From Neiella marina (GTDB lineage: Bacteria; Pseudomonadota; Gammaproteobacteria; Enterobacterales; Neiellaceae), in NCBI RefSeq assembly GCF_002165625.1, contig NZ_NGNS01000009.1, positions 93,538-157,537 of the forward strand: a stretch of DNA of 64,000 nt, in the 5' to 3' direction. This document shows positions 37,505-47,875 of the stretch, piece after piece. Below the pieces are notes generated by a model. The model worked only from the letters and a program-made list of their open reading frames with translations, was not told where the DNA came from and did no database searches. The translations under genes were made by a program, and so were the position numbers. Each line of letters begins with the position of its first letter. The first letter of the stretch is position 1.

Positions 37505-39241
37505 CTAGCCCTGGGGCAGAGGACATATTACCGAGCCGCAAGCCAATACCGCCTCACGCGCTTCATTGAATTTTTTATTACTGATGTCTAATCGGGTCAT
37601 CAGCGCCGTTCGCTCATTCCAATCACTGTCTTTGCCCAACAGCTGAATCATCATGTGACTTGCTAAGATAAGCAGGTAGTAAGGATGACGCGCCTTCATT
37701 GGTACTTCTTCTGGTAGGTATTCACCAGCAAACACTTCTAATGCTTGCAGCAAGCTCAATGGAATTTTCCACTGCCTTGCTGCTTCAACGCCTTTAGCCG
37801 CTAGCTCGTCATGCGGTGTCGCTGACAAAGTTTCAAATACGCTAAACAACTCCACTTCGAGCTGGTGGCGATCTTTGAGCTGAATACGGTTGTTGAGTTC
37901 GGTATCGGAAAACCAGCCGACCATGGCAAATGTCGCTAGTGTTCGCGCTTGCTCTGGCATCATGAAATAGCTTTGGGTGGCAATTTGGGCCGCACACTCG
38001 GCAAACAAATCGGTGTACTGATACGCCCAGTGATCGAGCGGAAAACGACGCTGCCGGCATTGGCTTAACAGATCGCTGCGTAGCAACATAGGACCGAGGC
38101 GATCTAAACCAATCATCATGATGGCATGCTTGATCGCTTTGGTTGGCTTCGCGTTATCGATTTCCCGATTGGCCATTTTAAACAGGACTTCAGACAGCAC
38201 CGGCTCTGAGGCAATGTATTCCGACACTTTGGTAATGTTGGGGTTTTCCTGATTCAATAGCTGACTCAGTTTCACCTTTAGTTCACTGGGCTGTAATGTT
38301 GGCTCGGCCCATGGCTTGCTCAAGCTGTTACTCATTTGGCGATGGCCTTCGAGCCAAAGCGCCATCAAATCCATCTTGTCGACTTTCAGCATGGGGTAAA
38401 CGCGAGCAACGTCTTGCTCCATGAGCTTGATGACTTCTATGCCTTTCTGACCTTGACGAGCGTAGTGCTTGACTGCCCATAGGTAGTTGCTGACAGGTTG
38501 ACGCACCACTAAGGCGATACCGCCGCGTTTCAAACCGAGTTGTGCAGCAACCGGAACCGGCTGAAACAGCTCTGTTAGCGCCGTCAGGTGACAACGGTGA
38601 TAATGATGACGACGCCAGTATAAACGCGCGATTACTTGCTCTGGGTGTAAGCCTTGGCGCTTGGCTGTTGGCATTAACAGTTCAAGGGCATCAGAGACTA
38701 AGGTTAGTAACGGTGAGGTTGGCAATAGGTTGTTGCCACTGACGCGGCTTGGAAAACCTAAGCCATTGGGGCGTTCATGATGCTGAAGCACATGACTCAA
38801 CCACATGCCGTCGGTAACCCCAGCTTTGCGAAGCATCGAAAAGCTGAGGGCCGGATGTTTGCGCCAGCGGGATTTCAAATCAGCGCTAAAGCTGCCGCCT
38901 TTGACCCGAGTTTGCAGCACATCGACGACTGACAAGTCCATTGTCACCGCGGCACTCACCACGCGCCGCCAAATGGACTCTTGAAAACCGAGTTTTAGGC
39001 CCAGCAAGGCTGTTAAGGCACCTGCTTTGACTATCCATTGCGCAGCTGGCTGGTATTGATTGCTATATATCGCCAGCATTGACATGGTCAGGGGACGATC
39101 AGATGCAGCTAACGCACAAAGCTTCGCCGACAAGCGCTTGGCGGTTGCGGGCAAGTCAGCTTTTTCCGGCATGTTCACCGCGATCAATAGCTCCTGCGCC
39201 ATTTGGTGAAGATCGGAAATCTGTTTGCCAACATCTGCCAT
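37505..39241 (-). CDS. Regulatory protein with a degenerate HD-GYP-like half and an HDOD domain
   Basis: A 578-residue protein. Residues 90-200 resemble the second half of an HD-GYP domain (HHERPNGLGFP at 154-164, aspartate 184 in LVSDALELL), but the first metal motif HDxGK is replaced (AAVTMDLSVVD), so c-di-GMP hydrolysis is doubtful. Residues about 335-530 resemble an HDOD domain. I chose the ATG at 39241 (MADVGKQ), preceded by AAGGACC; the longer frame enters the SDR gene. It probably works as a signalling scaffold. Convergent with rlmM. Confidence 0.72.
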   Translation of the reverse strand: MADVGKQISDLHQMAQELLIAVNMPEKADLPATAKRLSAKLCALAASDRPLTMSMLAIYSNQYQPAAQWIVKAGALTALLGLKLGFQESIWRRVVSAAVTMDLSVVDVLQTRVKGGSFSADLKSRWRKHPALSFSMLRKAGVTDGMWLSHVLQHHERPNGLGFPSRVSGNNLLPTSPLLTLVSDALELLMPTAKRQGLHPEQVIARLYWRRHHYHRCHLTALTELFQPVPVAAQLGLKRGGIALVVRQPVSNYLWAVKHYARQGQKGIEVIKLMEQDVARVYPMLKVDKMDLMALWLEGHRQMSNSLSKPWAEPTLQPSELKVKLSQLLNQENPNITKVSEYIASEPVLSEVLFKMANREIDNAKPTKAIKHAIMMIGLDRLGPMLLRSDLLSQCRQRRFPLDHWAYQYTDLFAECAAQIATQSYFMMPEQARTLATFAMVGWFSDTELNNRIQLKDRHQLEVELFSVFETLSATPHDELAAKGVEAARQWKIPLSLLQALEVFAGEYLPEEVPMKARHPYYLLILASHMMIQLLGKDSDWNERTALMTRLDISNKKFNEAREAVLACGSVICPLPQG

Positions 39242-39263
39242 GCAAAGGTCCTTTATCGTGTTG

Positions 39264-39953
39264 CTACCATGGAATTGGGGCGCCATCATAATTAATGAAA
39301 TGGCCGCTGTCATCGCTGGATAACTGGTCAATGACATTTTTCATGCCTGCAACGGATTGCTGCGCAGAAATAAGAGCGTTTGGACCGCCCATATCGGTCT
39401 TTACCCAGCCAGGATGTAACAGCGCAATGGTGATGTCTTGTTCGCTCCAGTCGACAGCTAATGACTTCACTGCGGCATTGAGTGCAGCCTTGGCACTGCG
39501 ATACATATAACTGCCGCCCGATTGATTGTCAGCAATACTACCCATTTTGCTACTGACGAAAGCGATTTTGCTACCTTGCTTGAGTAGCGGGCTGAGATTA
39601 CGTGTCAGTAACACTGGCGCAACGGTGTCAATGTGTAATACATGCAGCCACTCTTCAGCATCAATGGTTTCGAGGCTGGCGCCTTTGGTGCCGTAAATAC
39701 CGGCATTATTGATGACAACATCAAGCGTTTCGCCCTTGAGCAGATCGATGATCGCAGCCGCTTGTTGTTGTGACGCGATGTCTAATTGCATCACAGTCAA
39801 TTGAGGGTTATCTGCTGCTAAGGCGTTCAGCTCTGAAGCTTGCTGTGGCGTCCGGCAGCAAGCAAAGACGCGTGCTCCGCTGGCAAGGTACTGTTGGCAG
39901 AATTCCAACCCGATGCCACGATTGGCACCGGTGATTAATACATTTTGGCTCAT
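39264..39953 (-). CDS. Short-chain dehydrogenase/reductase
   Basis: A 229-residue classical SDR. It has the cofactor motif LITGANRGIGLEF at residues 6-18, NNAG in VINNAGIYG, and catalytic Ser and YxxxK in VSSKMG and YRSAKAALN. NADP preference is plausible from the CCR after the second strand. The substrate is unknown. It overlaps xni by 4 bases upstream and precedes the HDOD gene by 22 bases. Confidence 0.88.
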   Translation of the reverse strand: MSQNVLITGANRGIGLEFCQQYLASGARVFACCRTPQQASELNALAADNPQLTVMQLDIASQQQAAAIIDLLKGETLDVVINNAGIYGTKGASLETIDAEEWLHVLHIDTVAPVLLTRNLSPLLKQGSKIAFVSSKMGSIADNQSGGSYMYRSAKAALNAAVKSLAVDWSEQDITIALLHPGWVKTDMGGPNALISAQQSVAGMKNVIDQLSSDDSGHFINYDGAPIPW

Positions 39954-40696
39954 TTGGGATACCGTAGGTCAGACATTTTAAAGCCTAGCTCTCGCTCGGT
40001 ATTTAATGTCATTAATTGTTGAAATATAGCGACTAATTCTTGTTCTTGCTGCCAACTTTGCTGTTTTGCTGGCGGTAATGTCGAAACGTCGTATTTTTGT
40101 TCTATGAAGCGCTTGGCGGTGGTGGGGCCAAAACCAGAAATGCCTGGGATATCGCTACTCGATTCGCCGGTTAGCGCTTTGAACTGCGGCCATTGTTGTA
40201 GCGCAATGGCAAACTTGTGTTGATAGTGTTCGATACTAAGTGGTTGCCGAGCAAAACAGTCATATTGCTCAATCGACTGGTTTAACAGCTGGCAAAAGCC
40301 TTGATCGGTCGAAACAATGACGACCTTGACGCCATGCCCAGACGCTTTGACTGCAAGTGTGGCAATGACGTCATCGGCTTCATCATGTGTCGGCAACACA
40401 CTATCAACACCTTGTTGCCACCAGTGCTGCTGAATCAAGTCCAAACCATCGGCCAATTCTATGGGTAAAGGCTTGCGGCTTGCTTTGTAAGCAGGCCATA
40501 GCTGGTGGCGCCAACCTGGTTGATCACCATCAAATACTGCGACACTATGAGTTGCCTGATGGCGCTCCAAGCACTGCGACATTTTTTGCCAAGATTGTTG
40601 CTGTAAACGCTCAATACTGTCTTGAGTATGCTCTATCGCCGCGTAAATTCGACGCAGCAAATTCATCGCATCGAAGATGACTAGAGTTGGCGTCAT
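39950..40696 (-). CDS. xni: Flap endonuclease Xni (ExoIX)
   Basis: A 248-residue member of the 5'-3' exonuclease/FEN family, related to the N-terminal domain of DNA polymerase I. Acidic metal-binding clusters appear in IFDAMNLLRR, AVFDGDQPGWR, DEADDVIATLA and VSTDQGFCQLL; the helix-hairpin-helix is in ALTGESSSDIPGISGFGPTTAKR. It lies one base from ppnN and overlaps the SDR gene. Confidence 0.93.
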   Translation of the reverse strand: MTPTLVIFDAMNLLRRIYAAIEHTQDSIERLQQQSWQKMSQCLERHQATHSVAVFDGDQPGWRHQLWPAYKASRKPLPIELADGLDLIQQHWWQQGVDSVLPTHDEADDVIATLAVKASGHGVKVVIVSTDQGFCQLLNQSIEQYDCFARQPLSIEHYQHKFAIALQQWPQFKALTGESSSDIPGISGFGPTTAKRFIEQKYDVSTLPPAKQQSWQQEQELVAIFQQLMTLNTERELGFKMSDLRYPK

Positions 40697-40697
40697 G

Positions 40698-42053
40698 CTA
40701 TGTCTGCACCGTGTAACATGGGTGATACTCTGAACCCGGCAATTTCATTCGGCCCTGAGCGATAAATGCTTTCAGCAACTTGTCCAGGCGGGTCATTAAT
40801 TCCTTCTCGCCATGAAGGACAAACGGTCCGTTGCGTTCGATGGCTTTGATTCCCGCTTCTTTGACGTTTCCGGCAACAATACCAGAGAAGGCTTTGCGAA
40901 GCGCTGATGCTAGTGCAGCAGATGACTGATTGTGATGCAAATTCAGTTCTGCCATGCAGTCGTGGCTGGGCTCAAATGGCAACTGGAATTCTGGTTCAAT
41001 GTGAAGCGACCAATTGAAGTGATAGGCATCACCAAGTGCTTTTCGATGTTGCCGGACATCCTGAGTTTTGTCGCTAATGTAGCGCGCGACTGCTACTGGA
41101 TCATCAATGATAATTTCGTAACGGCTTCGTGCTTCTTCGCCAAGGGTATCGGCAACAAACTGATCGATCTGATTGAAATATTCGGCGCTGCTTTGCGGGC
41201 CGGTGAGTACCACAGGCAATGGCTCTTCGGCATTTTTTGGGTGAAGCAATATACCCAGCAAATACAGTAACTCTTCTGCTGTGCCAACGCCCCCGGGAAA
41301 GATGATCACGCCATGTCCTAAGCGGACAAAGGCTTCCAGACGTTTTTCAATGTCCGGCATGATAACCAGTTCGTTGACAATTGGGTTAGGTGGCTCGGCG
41401 GCAATAATACTTGGCTCTGTAAGCCCCAAGTATCGGCAGTGGCGTTGACGCTGTTGAGCATGGCCAATGGCGGCGCCTTTCATTGGTCCCTCCATCGCAC
41501 CGGGGCCACAGCCGGTAACAATATTTAGCTCTCGCAACCCTAATTGATAACCAACCGAACGAGTGTAAAGAAACTCCTTCTCACCAATCGAATGGCCGCC
41601 CCAGCAAACAATCATATTCGGGTCGGCTTGCGAGTGGATGGCACGAGCATTGCGGAGGATATCGAACACCACGTGAGTGACGTGGGTCGAACTTGTCAGG
41701 TTAATCAGACGATTATTGTGGTACTGGTTTTCAACGTAGAGAATGTCGCGCAACACAGAGAATAGATGTTCTTGTATACCGCGAATCAGTGCGCCATCAA
41801 CAAAAGCTTCTGCTGGCGGGTTGAGGAGTTCGAGTTTAATGCCTCGTTCTCGGCGCAGAACGTTGATGTCAAAGCTTTTGTGACTGTCGAGGATCTCGCG
41901 GCTATTGTCGGTCTGGGCGCCGACATTCAATACTGCTAAACAGCAATTGCGAAACAACCGGTACAGCTCAGAAGTCGATGTTTGTTTGAGTCGATCAACT
42001 TCCAATTGGGAAAGCAGATCCATTGATCCAACGGGATTAATTTGAGTGATCAT
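40698..42053 (-). CDS. ppnN: Nucleotide 5'-monophosphate nucleosidase PpnN (YgdH)
   Basis: A LOG-family enzyme that cleaves purine and pyrimidine monophosphates to base and ribose 5-phosphate and is activated by (p)ppGpp in E. coli. The 451-residue protein contains [14 protein letters not shown] and the LOG motif [16 protein letters not shown] (near residue 253). Neighbours xni and, further on, queF fit the conserved E. coli neighbourhood. Confidence 0.95.
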   Translation of the reverse strand: MITQINPVGSMDLLSQLEVDRLKQTSTSELYRLFRNCCLAVLNVGAQTDNSREILDSHKSFDINVLRRERGIKLELLNPPAEAFVDGALIRGIQEHLFSVLRDILYVENQYHNNRLINLTSSTHVTHVVFDILRNARAIHSQADPNMIVCWGGHSIGEKEFLYTRSVGYQLGLRELNIVTGCGPGAMEGPMKGAAIGHAQQRQRHCRYLGLTEPSIIAAEPPNPIVNELVIMPDIEKRLEAFVRLGHGVIIFPGGVGTAEELLYLLGILLHPKNAEEPLPVVLTGPQSSAEYFNQIDQFVADTLGEEARSRYEIIIDDPVAVARYISDKTQDVRQHRKALGDAYHFNWSLHIEPEFQLPFEPSHDCMAELNLHHNQSSAALASALRKAFSGIVAGNVKEAGIKAIERNGPFVLHGEKELMTRLDKLLKAFIAQGRMKLPGSEYHPCYTVQT

Positions 42054-42113
42054 ATGACGAACCTCCAGCCTGCGAACTGCCCAAAGCAGGGCAGTCGCTC
42101 AGATTTATAATTG

Positions 42114-43619
42114 TTAGGCCGTGACGATTTGATTGCGGCCGTTATTTTTGGCTTGGTATAACGCGTTGTCAGCGCGATCAAAAAGCGCAATGCGCGATTC
42201 TTTGGGGTCAGCCTGAGCGACACCAATAGACATGGTAACGTTGAGTTTCTGGCCTTTGTAGATGAATGGAATTGATGCAATTTTCTTGCATAGCTTATCC
42301 AGCATTGGTGTTGACGATGCAATGGTTTGTTGGGGCAGTAGCAGAACAAATTCCTCGCCGCCATAGCGAGCAACAAAGTCGGAGGACCGAAGCCATTGTT
42401 TTAGCAGTTTACCCACTGCGCCAAGGGTTTTATCGCCGGCGATATGACCGTGATTGTCATTAATCGCTTTAAAATGGTCGAGGTCCATCACCGCTAGGGT
42501 TAGCGGCAACTGATAACGTTGAGCGCGTTCAAACTCGATCTCAAAACGCTCATCAAACGCGGCACGATTCTTCAATCCGGTTAGGGTGTCGACATAGAGC
42601 TTGTGACGTTGTTCTTCTAACCTTGTTTGGTAATTCTTTGACTCACTCTCCAGCTCGGTTAAGCGCTTGCTCATTTGCTGTAAGCTATCTTGCAACTGTA
42701 ACTCAAGGTCGGCGTTGCTTGAGCGCTTGGCCAGTAAGTCGTTAATGGACTCCAAACGGCTAGCAATTTGAACTTTCAGCGGTTCTAAGCGATCGCTTAC
42801 TTCGACGTCTTGTGACAATGCAGATAACTGCTGGCGGATTTGCTTTTCAGTCTCCAATTGCACCTGATTGAGCTGCGCCGAGGTACTTACTGACTGTTCC
42901 AAAGCTTGGTTGATACGATCGAGACTGGCATTCAAGCGACTTAAGAATTGTTCGGAACCGGTCCGCTCTACTTTCACCGCGTTAATGATCACCTTCATGG
43001 AGTCAACGCAAATGGTGACCAGCTCTTCTGGTTTTGAAGCTTGAGCGAGGGCACTGCGTTGGTCTTTTATCGCTTGTGCGGCTTTGGGTTCAAAGTCGAA
43101 TTCCGACAACACATTGAGTAGTGCATTGCTCAGCGTATGAACGCTTTTTGGCAAGGTTTGCGGTTCAATACCTTTTTGCTGATGGAGGTTTGCTAATGTC
43201 TGGCTGTAGAGCTCAGAGAGCGTGCTTAAATGTGGCAGAAGGTGAGTTAGCTTGGTTTCTGGTAACTGCGACTGCTCAATCACCGAGCGCAATTGACGAC
43301 GAGTCTCTGGCTCCAAACCTCGGGCACGCTGCAGCGTTGAGCAAGATTCGAAGAAGCTCTGTTTGGCTACCGCTAGATCCGCATCAATGCGGGCAGAGGC
43401 TTGTTGCAGCAGGTTTTCAACCTGATCGGTCAATGGCCGAATGTTTTCTAAGTCAGCATTTTCCTTGAGTGATGTCCGCAAGGTTGCGAGTTTATTGTCG
43501 AGTTCCGTTTGCTGGCCTTTGCACGCATGCGACATGCGCTCGACTAAGCGGCCCAGAGTTTCCCTATCACTGAGAAATTTCGACTCTAAGTCTCGATATG
43601 CTTTGTTAATGTCCTTCAA
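42114..43619 (-). CDS. Diguanylate cyclase with long N-terminal coiled coil
   Basis: A 501-residue cytosolic protein. Residues 1-335 are helical and coiled-coil-like, without a recognised sensor domain. Residues 340-501 are a GGDEF domain with active-site GGEEF (420-424) and an inhibitory I-site RSSD (411-414) exactly five residues upstream. It should make c-di-GMP and be product-inhibited. There is no membrane segment. It lies 60 bases before ppnN on the same strand. Confidence 0.9.
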   Translation of the reverse strand: MKDINKAYRDLESKFLSDRETLGRLVERMSHACKGQQTELDNKLATLRTSLKENADLENIRPLTDQVENLLQQASARIDADLAVAKQSFFESCSTLQRARGLEPETRRQLRSVIEQSQLPETKLTHLLPHLSTLSELYSQTLANLHQQKGIEPQTLPKSVHTLSNALLNVLSEFDFEPKAAQAIKDQRSALAQASKPEELVTICVDSMKVIINAVKVERTGSEQFLSRLNASLDRINQALEQSVSTSAQLNQVQLETEKQIRQQLSALSQDVEVSDRLEPLKVQIASRLESINDLLAKRSSNADLELQLQDSLQQMSKRLTELESESKNYQTRLEEQRHKLYVDTLTGLKNRAAFDERFEIEFERAQRYQLPLTLAVMDLDHFKAINDNHGHIAGDKTLGAVGKLLKQWLRSSDFVARYGGEEFVLLLPQQTIASSTPMLDKLCKKIASIPFIYKGQKLNVTMSIGVAQADPKESRIALFDRADNALYQAKNNGRNQIVTA

Positions 43620-43727
43620 TCCGTTAACTCCTGCGAGGGGGGACTATTACCCTACTAGCGAGTGGCCCTATTAATTCTAGAAGTCAGACTCTTGCCCATA
43701 CAAGCAAACTTTCTGTTTTTTCGAAGC

Positions 43728-45965
43728 TTACTCGGGTCGCTGCACAAAATTTTGATTTTCTGACGTAAAAGGCCAATTAATGTCATTTTTATCGACATTT
43801 GATACCACCCGAATGAAGCCTTTACGAATACCGAGTAGGGTATTATCGCGTGGTCGATTATGGAATAGGCTAACGGGCGCTGTTTCTAATGCTTCTAACC
43901 CTACCCAAACGTCTGCGTCCTCGCGTTGGGTAATTTCCATTGCGGCATTTAATGCCAATAACAACATCTCACTGGCGGCTCCTGCGTTAACCGCCTTACT
44001 GTTTTTTTGGGTAAACGGGTAATGCATCAGAGCCACGCTGAGCGGTTTTCGTTTGGTCATCCCCGGCGGCGCAAAACCATGCAGCGTATCGATGATCCGC
44101 TGGGCGGTTGCCTCAATTGAGGAACTCGGCAAGATCACGGCGATGACGTCATCTCTGGGTTGGAACAAAGTTAAATCGGCAAAGCGGCTGCGAAGAAACT
44201 GGCCATATTTCATTTCGATCTTGCGACCACTTTCAAAACCATGGCGTTGATGCAAATGAGTTAAGAACGGCACGTGAATGAGGGTCAATAGTTTGCCAGC
44301 TGGGCGTTGTCCAGTTGCACCAGCGGCATACCAGTTCTCTTGTTGGCGCTGCAGCTTTAAGGTTTCTTTGACCAAATTTGGCACTAGCATCCGACCATTG
44401 CCCAAACCTGTATATTGAGTGTGTGAGGCGTCGTACGACAAATCTTTGATGTGGTGCTGCTGGGTTCGGAGCTTGCGCCATTGGCCTAAAATGGAACCAA
44501 TCGCCAGCACCGCAATGACGAACAAGCCACTGGCGTAGTTAAGGTAGCGTTCGGCTAAGATGGCTTTATTTTCAGCACTATTTTTGTAGTCATCGAGCTG
44601 TTTTTGCAACAACTGAATTTGGTGGCTGCTCTGAACCTGATTGACGCGGATATGAATAGACGAATTGACGTGATCTTCTAGATACTCAAGCTCTTGTTGC
44701 ATGAGTTTGCTGGCTTGCTCGAACTGGTCTTGTTGCAACAGCAATTTAATCATTATCTTACGGATCTCAATATCCATGTCGCTATTGATGGCAACTTGCT
44801 GTTTGGTTTGTTCAAGCAGTGATAATGCTTTGCTGATATGCCCTTCAGCTTCTAGCAATTCGGCGTCCAGCAGGGTCAATTGCAGAAGACTTTCGTTATC
44901 GTGAATTTGTCGAAATAGTCGTTGGGCATCTTGAAAATAGTGCCGAGCTTTTTCTAACTCGCCAAACTGCCGATATACATCGGCAATGGATTGACTGACG
45001 TCAGCGACGCCTTTGGCGTTATTCAGCTGTTTGTAAAGCGCCAGCGAATTGAGGTAAATAGCCATTGCTTGGTTCAACTGCTCGGCTTGGTGGTGGAGGT
45101 TGGCAAGTTGATTGAGCGTTTTGGCCAACATCAACTCTTCTCCCAATTGTTGATATTGCTCGGCCGCTTGTTGCAGATGATTAATGGCTTCTTTTTGTCG
45201 TCCTTGCTGTTGGTAAACCAAACCTATGTTGACATAGGCTTTGGTTGTTTGACGTAAGTTCTGTTGTTGTTCTGAGTAATTAAGCGCTTGATAGAAGGCT
45301 TCGATCGCTAGATCGAGTTGCTGTAGCTTAAGTTGGCTTTCACCCAATAAAAACATCGCATGAGTTGTTAACCAGGGTTGCTCTTGGGCCTCTGATAGCA
45401 CCAAAGCCGTTTCGGCAGATTCGATGGCTTCTATGTTTTGATTGCGCTGAAGTTGGATTTGTCCTCGTAGTAGGTACAAATGAGCCAACAGAATGCTGTG
45501 AGTAGTTTCATCGGCAATGGCTTGTGAAGACAAGGTTTGCATCGCTTGGTTGAGTTGTCGCTCGCCATGCTGAATCAGCTGCCGGTGCTCGACCGAATCG
45601 CGCGCCAAGTGGTAGTAACCTTCGGCTTCAAGAAGAGGGTCTTTAATCATGATTGCCAAGTCGACAATTAACTGGGCATATTGATTGAAGGTGTGGCTAC
45701 CGTTAGTGAACGGGGCGGTTCGCAAATAAATGGCAGTCGCTTGGGCGACTTGCAGGCGCTCTTTGGCACTGAGGTCAATCAAAGACTGAGGATCGAAAGA
45801 GGGTAGTTTGGTGTCGACAAAACTCTTACTGCGATCCATGAAGGATTGTTCGGACTGATGCCATTGCTGCTGGTACAATGCCGCCCACTGAGGCGCATCT
45901 GTGGCCGAAAATGCCGGCTTAACAAGCAGCAAAACAACCCAAAGCATCCTTGCGAATTTGGTCAT
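43728..45965 (-). CDS. TPR-repeat membrane protein with a degenerate GGDEF-like C-terminus
   Basis: A 745-residue protein: signal peptide (residues 1-20), about eight TPR-like repeats (residues 90-400, for example AYVNIGLVYQQQGRQKEAINHLQQA), a coiled coil, one membrane segment (about 475-490), then a cytosolic domain folded like GGDEF. Where GGDEF is expected it has QPRDDVIAVIL, so it is unlikely to make c-di-GMP. ATG 45965 is chosen over a GTG nine bases upstream; both have weak ribosome sites. It lies next to an intact diguanylate cyclase. Confidence 0.75.
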   Translation of the reverse strand: MTKFARMLWVVLLLVKPAFSATDAPQWAALYQQQWHQSEQSFMDRSKSFVDTKLPSFDPQSLIDLSAKERLQVAQATAIYLRTAPFTNGSHTFNQYAQLIVDLAIMIKDPLLEAEGYYHLARDSVEHRQLIQHGERQLNQAMQTLSSQAIADETTHSILLAHLYLLRGQIQLQRNQNIEAIESAETALVLSEAQEQPWLTTHAMFLLGESQLKLQQLDLAIEAFYQALNYSEQQQNLRQTTKAYVNIGLVYQQQGRQKEAINHLQQAAEQYQQLGEELMLAKTLNQLANLHHQAEQLNQAMAIYLNSLALYKQLNNAKGVADVSQSIADVYRQFGELEKARHYFQDAQRLFRQIHDNESLLQLTLLDAELLEAEGHISKALSLLEQTKQQVAINSDMDIEIRKIMIKLLLQQDQFEQASKLMQQELEYLEDHVNSSIHIRVNQVQSSHQIQLLQKQLDDYKNSAENKAILAERYLNYASGLFVIAVLAIGSILGQWRKLRTQQHHIKDLSYDASHTQYTGLGNGRMLVPNLVKETLKLQRQQENWYAAGATGQRPAGKLLTLIHVPFLTHLHQRHGFESGRKIEMKYGQFLRSRFADLTLFQPRDDVIAVILPSSSIEATAQRIIDTLHGFAPPGMTKRKPLSVALMHYPFTQKNSKAVNAGAASEMLLLALNAAMEITQREDADVWVGLEALETAPVSLFHNRPRDNTLLGIRKGFIRVVSNVDKNDINWPFTSENQNFVQRPE

Positions 45966-46043
45966 GGCTCTCACGTTTTGATGACAAATTATCTGCGTTT
46001 AGTGTAACCAACTAACGCTAACAGAAACAGGTTTCAAGCTAGT

Positions 46044-47810
46044 ATGTTGAACAAAATCATAGCATTTCTCACATTCACGGTGGCTTTTTATTGCTCCGCG
46101 GAAACGGTTGTCAGGTTAACCCCAGTTGCTGTCGAGCAGCATCAACTGCAAGTTGAAATTGAAATAAGCGACCTCAATCGCGAGACTTTGCAGTTTGCCA
46201 TGCCGGTGTGGCGAACGGGTCGCTATGAGCAACTCGACTTCGCTAGTGCGATGACCAATCTCAACGTCGTTGATGGCAATGGCCAACCGCTGTCTGTTAC
46301 GGCAATCAGCGATCACAAGTGGCGCGCTGAGTTGACATCCCCTAGCGCAGTGGTGATTCGTTACTTGTTGACGGCAGATGAGTTAGCAATGAGAACTCGT
46401 CATTTAGATGAATCACATTTGTTCCTTGATTTCGCCGCCGCAGTGGTGGCAGTTGAGGGCGCACAGGACAAACCCTACAGAGTAGAGCTAAATGTGCCAA
46501 AGCATTGGCAAATTCGCTCAGGATTAAAGCAGGGCGAGTCGGCAAATTCGCTAGTTGCTGATAATTATCAGCAGCTGATTGATTCTCCGGTTGAAGCCGG
46601 TGAGCACGAGTTTCGTTCATTCGAATTTCAAGGCGCTCAGTTTGAATTGGTGGTGTGGGGACATACCCCGGCTAACTTGGACAAGCTCAACGCTGACATC
46701 AAAAAGTTGGTGGTAGCATCTTACCAACTGTGGGGTAGTTTTCCGTTTTCCAAATATGTCTTTATGGTCCATGCAACGGACAACATTCGAGGCGGTACCG
46801 AACACCTAAACTCCACCATCATGCAATGGGATCGCTTTAAGTTTAATGATCCAGAAAATTACCTCGATTTTATGGGGCTGGTGGCTCATGAATTTGTTCA
46901 CACTTGGAATGTCAAAGCTTATCGCCCTGCGGCATTTGTACCCTATGACCTCAACCATCGTCACCATTCAACCTTGCTATGGTTAGCCGAAGGATCAACC
47001 AGTTACCTACAAGAAAAGCTTTTGCTGACATCCGGTTTGATGAACGAAACCAAGTATTATCAACGACTAGCAAAGCGGTTGAGTCGACACCAAGCAACGC
47101 CCGGCGGCAGTCATCAATCGGTTGCTGATTCAAGCTGGTACAAGTGGCATCAACATGGTGGACAGCACGGTCACAACTTCGATGCCAACATCTATCAAGA
47201 AGGCTTTGCGGCGACTTTAGCGCTTGATTTTTGGTTGTTGCAGAATTCTGGTCATCAAGCTGGCGTTGCTGCACTGCATCGACTGCTCTACGAATTGTTC
47301 AGCTTGCCCAATGGCCTCACTGAGGGACAGGTTCAGCACGCCATGGCCGAATTGGTAGGCGAACAGGCCGATGTAGGGCAATGGTGGCAACAGCACATTG
47401 ACTCACCATTGGCAGTCGATTGGATCGAACTATTGGCTCAGGCTGGGTTGGAAAACGAAGCGAAGAGTAAGCCAAATTATTGGCTCGGTGCTCGCCTCCA
47501 AGCAGCCCCTGAAGGCCTTAAAGTTGGCGCTGTATCAACACAAAGCCCGGCTTGGATGGCGGGGTTAAGCCAAGGCGATCGCATTATTGCGGTCGATGGT
47601 TTCGCTGTTCATTCTGGCAACTTCGAACGAATTCAACATAGTTGGGATGCCGGTCAAACATTGCAATTGCACCTGTTCCGGCAGGGAATTTTAACTAAGC
47701 GAGAGGTGACGCTGGCATCGCCGCAAGGTTTGATTAACAAGTTGAAAGTGGCGCCCAAAACCTCGCCAGAAGCCGATGCTTTGCGTCAGGCATGGTTGGG
47801 TAATCGGTAG
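46044..47810 (+). CDS. M61-family (glycyl aminopeptidase-like) metallopeptidase with PDZ domain
   Basis: A 588-residue exported protein with a signal peptide (about residues 1-19, FYCSA-E). The zinc motif is HEFVH (H282, E283, H286), with the third ligand probably E316 in LWLAEGSTSY. A PDZ domain spans about 490-570 (AGLSQGDRIIAVDGFAV). This is the M61 layout, with a beta-rich N-terminus, gluzincin core and PDZ. Divergent from the TPR gene. A weak hairpin without a T tract follows at 47823-47849. Confidence 0.9.
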   Translation: MLNKIIAFLTFTVAFYCSAETVVRLTPVAVEQHQLQVEIEISDLNRETLQFAMPVWRTGRYEQLDFASAMTNLNVVDGNGQPLSVTAISDHKWRAELTSPSAVVIRYLLTADELAMRTRHLDESHLFLDFAAAVVAVEGAQDKPYRVELNVPKHWQIRSGLKQGESANSLVADNYQQLIDSPVEAGEHEFRSFEFQGAQFELVVWGHTPANLDKLNADIKKLVVASYQLWGSFPFSKYVFMVHATDNIRGGTEHLNSTIMQWDRFKFNDPENYLDFMGLVAHEFVHTWNVKAYRPAAFVPYDLNHRHHSTLLWLAEGSTSYLQEKLLLTSGLMNETKYYQRLAKRLSRHQATPGGSHQSVADSSWYKWHQHGGQHGHNFDANIYQEGFAATLALDFWLLQNSGHQAGVAALHRLLYELFSLPNGLTEGQVQHAMAELVGEQADVGQWWQQHIDSPLAVDWIELLAQAGLENEAKSKPNYWLGARLQAAPEGLKVGAVSTQSPAWMAGLSQGDRIIAVDGFAVHSGNFERIQHSWDAGQTLQLHLFRQGILTKREVTLASPQGLINKLKVAPKTSPEADALRQAWLGNR

Positions 47811-47875
47811 ACTAAAATCAAGGCCGACACGACTAATCGTGGTGTCGGCGGAGCCAGCAACTTCGGCTAATGAAG

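Noticed and set aside
47823..47849. Terminator after the M61 peptidase gene
   Set aside because: The GCCGACAC/GTGTCGGC stem is good, but no T tract follows on either strand, so it is mentioned only as a hairpin.
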